Of a stretch of 12,907 nucleotides of DNA, positions 1 to 5,215 are shown in pieces; within the stretch, counting starts at the first letter, position 1, and every line of letters begins with the position of its first letter. Origin of the DNA: Opitutales bacterium. Its GTDB lineage: Bacteria > Verrucomicrobiota > Verrucomicrobiia > Opitutales > Oceanipulchritudinaceae. The stretch spans positions 1 to 12,907 of the forward strand of contig SKLD01000474.1 in the NCBI GenBank assembly GCA_007123395.1, given 5' to 3'. The translations under genes were made by a program, and so were the position numbers. Under the pieces are notes generated by a model. That model searched no databases, was not told the origin of the DNA, and worked only from the letters and a program-made list of their open reading frames with translations.

Positions 1-219
1 CATCCGCGCCGCCGGATCGATGCGCACGAGGATGTGGAAGTGCGTCTCCAGCACACAATACGTGATCACCTCCACCCCGCTGAACTCCGCCGCGCGGTGC
101 AGCGCCGCCACCCACACCTCCCGCTGACCCTCCAATAGCAAGCGCCGCTTCTGGATCACCCGCGATGTCACATGATACACAGCTGGACCGTCTTCACGTT
201 TTATTCTGATTTCTCCCAT
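1..219 (-). CDS. REP-associated tyrosine transposase (RAYT, Y1/HUH family), N-terminal part, cut by the window edge
   Basis: The first 73 residues of a Y1-type transposase are visible; the rest lies beyond the left edge. The reading frame opens at ATG 219-217 and starts MGEIRIKRED. It then has the family's opening strand (AVYHVTSRVIQ) and, near residues 58-65, the HUH metal-binding motif ETHFHILV, in which the two His coordinate the divalent ion used for single-strand DNA cleavage. The catalytic Tyr would be in the missing part. RAYTs are domesticated relatives of IS200/IS605 transposases, usually single genes associated with REP palindromes. No Shine-Dalgarno sequence precedes the start; the upstream 140 nt are AT-rich. 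A second RAYT lies at the right edge in the same orientation, but the two visible parts do not overlap, so they cannot be compared here. The family is clear; whether the gene is intact is not visible. Confidence 0.85.
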   Translation of the reverse strand, partial: MGEIRIKREDGPAVYHVTSRVIQKRRLLLEGQREVWVAALHRAAEFSGVEVITYCVLETHFHILVRIDPAARM

Positions 220-742
220 AATATGATTAATTGTAGAGAGTTAATAACCTAAGTGAATTTTTCTCAAAGATTTTATATCCTCTTTATCCTCTTGGCATGC
301 TATCGATTGCAGCAGGCGGAGATTTTTAGCAAGCACAAATTTCTTCAAGATATTGTGTTCGCTCAGCCACTGATTGTTTGGGCGATAGGTTTCTCAAGCG
401 TACTCTGCCGCGTTGCGTTGTCTCTGAGAAAAGCCGGGGGCGGTGGCGCGGCCATGGGAATTGGCAGGTTGGTCGAACATCCGCGGCGCCGGGTGTTTCC
501 GCGCAGGCATGTGCCGTTTTTCATTTCGCATGTGTGCCTGATGCTGAGCAGGGGGCAACGCCTATGTGACGCGTGTTCGACAACGTATCACTCCTTGGCG
601 ACAGGCGCTGTTCTGAAAATGCTGAACTTACGCCTGAAAACGCGGATTCTGGTGTTGGCATCCGCCTCGGGCCGACCCGATTGTTGGTTAAGCCGGAAGA
701 AACCCAACCTGGGAGAAGAAGCATCCCTGGGCGTCGACTGGT
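220..742. other. Intergenic region with no recognisable gene
   Basis: This stretch separates the 3' end of ptsH from the start of the left RAYT. The roughly 140 nt next to the RAYT are AT-rich, unlike the rest of the window, and probably hold its promoter (a TATAAAAT-like box on the minus strand near 271-278). Plus-strand open frames here, including one beginning with GTG at 253 that runs into ptsH, have no family features and I treat them as chance. I looked for tRNA, 4.5S, 6S and RNase P signatures and saw none. A weak candidate terminator for ptsH is the stem CCCA/TGGG at 703-713, which on the minus strand is followed by TTTCTT. A 6-bp inverted repeat CAGGCA/TGCCTG flanks about 25 nt near 504-540. 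Confidence 0.5.
276..292. repeat. 8-bp tandem direct repeat upstream of the left RAYT
   Basis: TATCCTCT occurs at 276-283 and again at 285-292, separated by one base. It lies about 60 nt upstream of the RAYT start, inside the AT-rich zone where its promoter would be. It could be an operator half-site pair or chance. Confidence 0.3.
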
Positions 743-1012
743 TCAGGCTTCTTCGAATTTGCGTTCAAAGAGGGCCTTGATGTCCTTGAGCATATCCTCG
801 GCACCGTCACCGGAGGCGGAGAACTTGAGTTTGGAGCCTTGCCCGGCGGCGAGCATCATGAGGCCCATGATGCTTTTTCCGTTCACCTGTTCGTCGTCTT
901 TTTCGACGTAAATCTCGGCGGGGTATTTGTTCGCGATGCGAACAATCATGGCGGCGGGACGGGCGTGGACGCCCATCTTGTTTTGCACCACGAGTTCGAG
1001 GGTGTGATCCAT
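743..1012 (-). CDS. ptsH: HPr phosphocarrier protein of the PTS
   Basis: HPr is a small cytoplasmic phosphocarrier that accepts phosphate from enzyme I on an active-site His. In many bacteria HPr kinase/phosphorylase also modifies a Ser. With the ATG at 1012 the protein has 89 residues, the normal size, and the active His falls at position 16 within MGVHARPAA. The regulatory Ser is S47 in NGKSIMGLMMLAAGQG, matching the Ser46 site of Bacillus HPr. An in-frame ATG at 1027 would add five residues (MHVES) and move the His to 21, so I prefer 1012. Neither start has a Shine-Dalgarno sequence. No enzyme I or HPr kinase gene is visible. The gene follows the ABC exporter after a 155-nt structured leader, so it may have its own promoter or leader control. 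The conserved Ser suggests a regulatory role, alone or alongside sugar transport. Confidence 0.95.
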   Translation of the reverse strand: MDHTLELVVQNKMGVHARPAAMIVRIANKYPAEIYVEKDDEQVNGKSIMGLMMLAAGQGSKLKFSASGDGAEDMLKDIKALFERKFEEA

Positions 1013-1036
1013 GGATTCAACGTGCATCGGTCGCGA

Positions 1037-1057
1037 GGGATCCCGACGGGGGATCCC
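1037..1057 (-). promoter_or_regulatory. Perfect 8-bp stem-loop just upstream of ptsH
   Basis: The self-complementary octamer GGGATCCC occurs at 1037-1044 and 1050-1057, so the two copies form a perfect 8-bp stem with a 5-nt loop. In the minus-strand transcript it ends 9 nt before the upstream possible ptsH start (1027) and 24 nt before the preferred start (1012). It has no U-tract, so it is not a standard intrinsic terminator. It is placed to limit ribosome access or mark a processing point. The structure is seen; the role is inferred. Confidence 0.45.
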
Positions 1058-1090
1058 GATCTTTCGATAGGGGTCGATGCTGGGGCAGGG

Positions 1091-1119
1091 GTGGGGGATG
1101 GCAATGCTTTTTTCCCCAC
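1091..1119 (-). promoter_or_regulatory. Second inverted repeat in the ABC exporter-ptsH gap
   Basis: GTGGGG at 1091-1096 is the reverse complement of CCCCAC at 1114-1119, with a 17-nt loop that holds an A-rich run on the transcript strand. It lies between the exporter stop (1183) and the hairpin at 1037-1057. On the minus strand it is not followed by a T-run, so transcription termination is unproven. Confidence 0.35.
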
Positions 1120-1182
1120 TGGGAGCAGCTCTGAGAATGGACTTTGTTTGTCTCTAAGTGCTTAATAATCAATGAATAAAAA

Positions 1183-2925
1183 TCATACAGTTTCAGGGAT
1201 GAAGTCCATCTGCACCTGCCAAAGGCGGGCGTAGTGCCCGTCGAGGCGGCAGAGTTCCTCGTGCGTGCCCTGCTCAATGATGCGCCCGTGGGAGAGGACG
1301 ATGATGCGGTCGGCTTTGCGCACGGTGGAGAGCCGGTGGGCGATGACGAGGACGGTGCGGCGGGCCATGAGGTTGTCGAGCGCCTCTTGGATCTGTTTCT
1401 CCGTGATGGTGTCGACGCTCGCGGTGGCCTCGTCGAGGATGACAAAGGGCGGGTTTTTGAGGAGGACGCGAGCGATGGTGAGGCGCTGCTTTTCGCCTTG
1501 GGAGAGGCGGATGCCCTTTTCGCCGATGTTGGTGTGCGGGCCGTCGGGCAGGCGCTCCACGAACTCCCGTGCGCAGGCACCCTCGAGGGCGGCGAGGATT
1601 TCTTCTTCGGTGGCGTCCTCGCGGGCGAGGAGGAGATTGTCGCGCACCGTGCCTTCGAAGAGAAAGGGATCCTGCGCCACGTGGCCGATGCTCTGGTGGA
1701 GGGCGTCGAGGTCGATCTCGCGGATGTCGCGTCCGTTGACGGTGACGGTGCCGGTGGTGACGTCGTAGGCGCGCATGGCGAGGTTGGCGAGGGTGCTCTT
1801 GCCCGCCCCGGTGTGGCCGACGAGAGCGGTGACCTTACCCGCCGGGATGTCGAGGTTGAGACCGTCGACGACCTCCGGACGACCGGGATAGGCGAATCCG
1901 ACTTTGTCGAAGCGCAGGCCCACGGGGCTTTCCGGGAAGGGTTGCGGGCGGGGGTGGTTTTCGATTTCGACTTCGGCGTCGAGTATCTCGAAGACGCGCT
2001 CGCCCGAGGCGCGCCCGGCGGCGAGCATGTGGTTGATGCCGTGCAACTGGCCGATGGGCGCGTAGAGCATATTGGCGTAGAGAAGGAAGGAGACGAGCTG
2101 CGGAAAGCCGAAGTCCGCCGCGCCGCCGAGGATGAAGTAGCCGCCGAGGCCCACGACGGCGACCGTGCCCATGTTGGTGAGGAAGGTGGTGCCGGGGTTG
2201 TAGACGGCCCAGCGGTACATAGCGCGCAGCGTGCGGTCGCGCAGGGTGGCGGCACGTTCCTCGAAGCGGGCGCACTCGCGCCGCTGCAGGCCGAAGGTCT
2301 GGATGAGCCGGTTGCCTTGGATGTCCTCCACAAGGAGGCTGTTGAGGTCGCCCGCCGCTTCGCGCACGCGCTTCCAGTAAAGCCGCGAGCCGCGCGCGTA
2401 GAACACGCCGATGATGATGAGCAGCGGCACGGGGATGAAAACGAAGGTGGCGAGGAGCGGATTCTTGATGAAGAGAATGGTTGTCGCGCCGATGATCATG
2501 ACCAGCGCTCGCCCGCCCATCTCCGTGCCGTCGAGGAGGGCGCGCTCGACGTTGGAGACGTCCTCGATGACGCGTGAGGAGATCTCCCCGCTCTTGCGCT
2601 GGTCGTAGAACGAGACGGGCAAGCTCAGGAGCTTGCGGTGGATGTCGCGCCGCATGTCCATGAGCACCCGCTGCTCGAGCGTGTTGTTGACGAAGATGCG
2701 GATGCCGTTGAGCAACTCGCTTCCGAAGAAGAGCGCGGCGATGAGCAGCACGCCGCCGAGGAGCACGCCCGTGGACGCCTCCGCCTGCACGTTTTCAAGG
2801 ATGCTCTCGACGGCGGCGGGCACCGCCAGAGCGAGCATCGTCATGCCCACGGCCATCACCTGCAGCAATATAAAGAGCCATTTGTAGCGGACAAGGTAGC
2901 GTCCGACGCGCCAAATCACGTTCAT
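1183..2925 (-). CDS. ABC exporter half-transporter (MsbA-like, fused membrane and ATPase domains)
   Basis: This 580-residue protein has the usual size and order of an ABC half-exporter that works as a dimer in the inner membrane. The N-terminal half (about 1-310) carries hydrophobic segments near 16-35, 53-75, 137-178 (two spans) and 240-290, and the type IV exporter motif SLPVSFYDQRKSGEISSR. The ATPase half has Walker A GHTGAGKST (370-378), a Q-loop in AQDPFLFEGTVRDN, the signature LSQGE (474-478), Walker B FVILDEA with D498/E499, a D-loop SVD and the switch His H530 in IAHRLS. All catalytic residues are present, so it should hydrolyse ATP; it could work as a homodimer, since no partner gene is next to it. 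LSQGE replaces LSGGQ, a variant also seen in active exporters. The substrate (lipid, peptide or drug) cannot be read from sequence. It starts 24 nt after the preceding gene and has no Shine-Dalgarno sequence. Confidence 0.93.
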   Translation of the reverse strand: MNVIWRVGRYLVRYKWLFILLQVMAVGMTMLALAVPAAVESILENVQAEASTGVLLGGVLLIAALFFGSELLNGIRIFVNNTLEQRVLMDMRRDIHRKLLSLPVSFYDQRKSGEISSRVIEDVSNVERALLDGTEMGGRALVMIIGATTILFIKNPLLATFVFIPVPLLIIIGVFYARGSRLYWKRVREAAGDLNSLLVEDIQGNRLIQTFGLQRRECARFEERAATLRDRTLRAMYRWAVYNPGTTFLTNMGTVAVVGLGGYFILGGAADFGFPQLVSFLLYANMLYAPIGQLHGINHMLAAGRASGERVFEILDAEVEIENHPRPQPFPESPVGLRFDKVGFAYPGRPEVVDGLNLDIPAGKVTALVGHTGAGKSTLANLAMRAYDVTTGTVTVNGRDIREIDLDALHQSIGHVAQDPFLFEGTVRDNLLLAREDATEEEILAALEGACAREFVERLPDGPHTNIGEKGIRLSQGEKQRLTIARVLLKNPPFVILDEATASVDTITEKQIQEALDNLMARRTVLVIAHRLSTVRKADRIIVLSHGRIIEQGTHEELCRLDGHYARLWQVQMDFIPETV

Positions 2926-2949
2926 GAGGGAAGGACGGTGGTGCTGTTT

Positions 2950-3387
2950 TCAGGGCCTGTCAAAGCCGGGGGGAATGATGGCTTCGACGGTCCCGCCTTC
3001 GGCGTCGACTGTTTCGATGCGGAGGACGGCGGGGGCGAGCGCGGCGAGGAAGGCACCGAGGGCTTCGGCGTCGTAATGGGTCTCGATATGGGGCGTGTCG
3101 TCGGCACCGGTGAAAGTGACGCGGTAGGCGGTCTCGCCGGGCCGGAGGGGGCGGACGGGCGGGGCGGCCTGCGCGGCGGAGGCTCTCTTGGCTTTCCGTG
3201 CGGCGGGCCTCTTCCGCGTCTTGCGGCGGGCGAGGCTGGGCAGCCCGGCGGGCGGCGGATCAAAGGGGTAGGGTTGGCCGAGGATGGATTCAATCTCCCC
3301 CTCAATGGCGTGGATACGCGCAAGCTCCGCCTCCCGTGCGAGGAGGAGCCGGTCGACGCGCATACGTTGATCGGGCGGAAGGGACAT
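2950..3387 (-). CDS. Small unrecognised protein with coiled coil, PFDPP linker, basic stretch and extra C-terminal domain
   Basis: I do not recognise this 145-residue protein. Residues about 10-36 form a charged, heptad-like helix (RVDRLLLAREAEL..IEGEIESILG). A PYPFDPPP linker follows at 40-46, then a strongly basic stretch rich in Arg, Lys and Ala (about 53-70). The C-terminal part (about 83-141) looks like a small alpha/beta domain beginning GETAYRVTFTG. The coiled coil, linker and basic stretch match the upstream neighbour (3411-3758), so the two are probably paralogues; the C-terminal domain is unique to this one. There is no signal peptide or membrane segment, so it is probably cytoplasmic. 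The start at 3387 follows GGGAAG, a plausible weak ribosome site, and lies 23 nt after the neighbour's stop, next to a 7-bp hairpin. The basic stretch could bind nucleic acid, but that is only a guess. Confidence 0.75.
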   Translation of the reverse strand: MSLPPDQRMRVDRLLLAREAELARIHAIEGEIESILGQPYPFDPPPAGLPSLARRKTRKRPAARKAKRASAAQAAPPVRPLRPGETAYRVTFTGADDTPHIETHYDAEALGAFLAALAPAVLRIETVDAEGGTVEAIIPPGFDRP

Positions 3388-3392
3388 CTTCC

Positions 3393-3415
3393 CGTAGGCA
3401 GATCGAAGGCCTACG
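3393..3415 (-). promoter_or_regulatory. Intercistronic 7-bp hairpin covering the stop codon of the upstream small gene
   Basis: CGTAGGC at 3393-3399 pairs perfectly with GCCTACG at 3409-3415 around a 9-nt loop. On the transcript the 5' arm contains the TAG stop of the upstream gene, and the 3' arm ends just before the GGGAAG ribosome site of the next gene. Ribosomes terminating upstream would open the stem, so it could couple or tune translation of the second gene. The structure is seen; the function is inferred. Confidence 0.4.
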
Positions 3416-3758
3416 CTTCCGGATCGTCTCCCGCGGGCGCGTCTGCCTTTACCGGGGGCTTCGGCGTGGGCGCGGCGGCTTTCGCTGCTTTCTTGGCGGG
3501 CTTCTTCTTGGCCGTCGCCGGTCCGAACCCGAAGACAGGCTGCGGCGGATCCGGGAAGGGAAAGGCCGCTTCGTCGCCGAGAATTTCGTCGACTTGGTTT
3601 TCGAGGGCGGCGATGCGTTCGTAGGCTTCGGCGCGTTCGGCGAGGAGTTTATCGATCTGTGCGCGGGCTTCGAGGGCCTGGCGGATGGTCTCGGTGTCGG
3701 CACCGAGGACGATGTCGGCGAAGCCGAGGCGCGGCGGGGATTTCGGTTTTTTGGTCAT
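3411..3758 (-). CDS. Small unrecognised protein with coiled coil, FPFPDPP linker and Lys/Ala/Pro-rich tail
   Basis: I do not recognise this 115-residue protein. After a basic start (MTKKPKSPPR), residues about 22-61 form a charged amphipathic helix with heptad character, ending in VDEILG. The linker FPFPDPP (66-72) follows, then a basic, low-complexity tail of KKKPAKKAAKAA type (84-95) ending in Pro and acidic residues, resembling histone H1-like tails. No signal peptide or membrane span is visible. The same frame stays open upstream to 4247, but that stretch lies inside the LRV gene. I chose ATG 3758 because it overlaps the LRV stop codon as ATGA, a common translational coupling arrangement, and because the composition is protein-like only from there. 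Its helix and linker align with the downstream gene at 2950-3387. DNA binding through the tail is possible but unproven. Confidence 0.75.
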   Translation of the reverse strand: MTKKPKSPPRLGFADIVLGADTETIRQALEARAQIDKLLAERAEAYERIAALENQVDEILGDEAAFPFPDPPQPVFGFGPATAKKKPAKKAAKAAAPTPKPPVKADAPAGDDPEA

Positions 3759-5212
3759 GATGCTTTGCTCACTGAAGTTGATTGCGGTTGTGATTGAAAA
3801 GTAGATACGTCGGGCGGGGCCGCGCCATCCGAGACTGACCGGAGGCAGCGGTCGACGCGTGAGAGCCACTCCGTGACTTCCCGCCCGCGGGCCGATGGAA
3901 TGGATTCGACGGCGGGTGCCGGGGCGTCGGCGTTGGGGTTTTCGGCGGCAGCGGCGGCGACGGCGGGCACGGGGTCGTCCGTGAGTTTGCGCAGGATTGT
4001 GTGCGGCAGTTGCGCCGATCCCGCCGCGAGCGCCCGCAGGGCGGGCCACGGGTGGTCGGCGAGCGCGGTGGCGAGGTCGGCGCGCAAGCCGGGGAACGGG
4101 CGCCGCGCGGCCGCGAGCTGCACGGTGGTCTCGGGGCAGAGGCGGTGGTTGACCAATTCGTGGAGGTGCCGCGGGTCGAGGGCGTCTTCGTAGACGAGGG
4201 CGGCGTTGACGCGCGGGTGGCCGCAGCGGACGATGAACCCGTGCCACTCCGGCGTTCGTGAAGGGTTGGCGAGCAGCGCGAGCACCTCGGTTTCGGTTCC
4301 CGACTGGCAGAGGTACTCCGCGATATCGGCGTCGGTGGCGGGATTGGCAGCGAGCGCCGCGCGGGCGCGGGTGTCGTCGCTTTGGCAGAGCAGCCGTTGC
4401 ACGGGCCGGGGCAGCGACGTGTCGGCGGCGAGGGCGGTTCGCTCCTCCTCCGTGCCGCGGTCGAGAATGTAGAGGCGGGCGGCGGGGTCGGGGGGATGCT
4501 TGTCGGCCAAGGCCGCGCGCACGGAGGCGTGCGCGGAGAGGGCAAGCGACTCGAGGAGTTCCGCGGCGGGCGCTTTACGCTGAAGGAGACCGTGCTGCAG
4601 GGCGGGGTCGTCGCTGTCTGCCCACATGAGGAGTTGATTCTTGTCGGCCCGCGCGGACGCCGCGGTGTGGAAGCGAACGAGCGGACTCTCGTCATCGCCG
4701 AGGACGCGCGCGACTTGCGGATCGAGCGCGCTGTTGCCGACGAGCGCAATGCGCACCGATGGTTCTTCGTGGCGCACGATACAGGCTTGGTGCTGGCTCT
4801 TCAGTCCCGGATTGGCGGCGAGCCTCCGCACAACGGAGGAATCGCTGTCGCGCAGAAGGTTGAGGATCTCGCGCGGATGCAGGCCGGGGTGGAGCGCGGC
4901 GGCGGCCCGCACCTCGGGGACGAGATGTCCGATGAAGGTGGAGAGGACTGGCGGCGGCGTGCGCGGGTTGGCCGCGAGCAGGGCAGCGAGGGCGGGGTCG
5001 TCGCTCCGCGCGGCGAGTTGTTCGAGCAGGTCGCTCGGCGAGAGCGGGTAGCACGCGACAAAGCGCAGACCTTCCGGATCCCCTCCTTCGCAGACGGCAC
5101 GGAGCAAAGCGCTCGGCAGGGGCGGGCGGCGGTAGCGCGTGCACAGCCGTTCCGGACCGTGGTCGCGGAGGAGGGCGAGAAGCTGCGCGGGGGTTTGCGG
5201 TGTGGCGGGCAT
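3755..5212 (-). CDS. Leucine-rich-variant (LRV) helical-repeat protein
   Basis: This 485-residue protein is built mostly of about 13-14 degenerate repeats of 24-26 residues, from about residue 70 to 425. A typical unit reads like DSDSSVVRRLAANPGLKSQ: an acidic turn, a 'VRxxLAANP' helix, then a Pro-containing second helix. This is the pattern of LRV repeats, an alpha/3-10 superhelix usually used for protein binding. The N-terminal 70 residues carry three Cys (C24, C41, C54); the LRV protein of Azotobacter vinelandii has an N-terminal Fe-S cluster held by Cys, but with only three here I would not claim one. The C-terminal 60 residues are a low-complexity Ser/Pro/Ala tail. No enzyme motif, signal peptide or membrane span is visible. 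It starts 3 nt after the ftsK stop, with a clear GGAGGA ribosome site at 5223-5228 inside ftsK, so it is surely co-translated with the translocase. A scaffold role is likely; the partner is unknown. Confidence 0.82.
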   Translation of the reverse strand: MPATPQTPAQLLALLRDHGPERLCTRYRRPPLPSALLRAVCEGGDPEGLRFVACYPLSPSDLLEQLAARSDDPALAALLAANPRTPPPVLSTFIGHLVPEVRAAAALHPGLHPREILNLLRDSDSSVVRRLAANPGLKSQHQACIVRHEEPSVRIALVGNSALDPQVARVLGDDESPLVRFHTAASARADKNQLLMWADSDDPALQHGLLQRKAPAAELLESLALSAHASVRAALADKHPPDPAARLYILDRGTEEERTALAADTSLPRPVQRLLCQSDDTRARAALAANPATDADIAEYLCQSGTETEVLALLANPSRTPEWHGFIVRCGHPRVNAALVYEDALDPRHLHELVNHRLCPETTVQLAAARRPFPGLRADLATALADHPWPALRALAAGSAQLPHTILRKLTDDPVPAVAAAAAENPNADAPAPAVESIPSARGREVTEWLSRVDRCLRSVSDGAAPPDVSTFQSQPQSTSVSKAS

Positions 5213-5215
5213 GGC

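Noticed and set aside
253..780. Plus-strand open frame of 175 codons starting with GTG in the left gap
   Set aside because: It overlaps the end of ptsH, has no ribosome site and no family features, and its composition changes halfway.
1234..2577. Long plus-strand open frame opposite the ABC exporter
   Set aside because: It is an antisense shadow produced by high GC at third codon positions; it has no family motif, while the minus frame has every ABC motif.
1183..2925. LSQGE signature as a sign of a degenerate ATPase
   Set aside because: The variant occurs in active exporters, and Walker A, Walker B Glu and the switch His are all intact.
3759..4247. Upstream extension of the first small gene to 4247
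   Set aside because: It would lie entirely inside the LRV gene in another frame and is Arg/Pro-rich shadow sequence; the ATGA overlap at 3758 is the better start.
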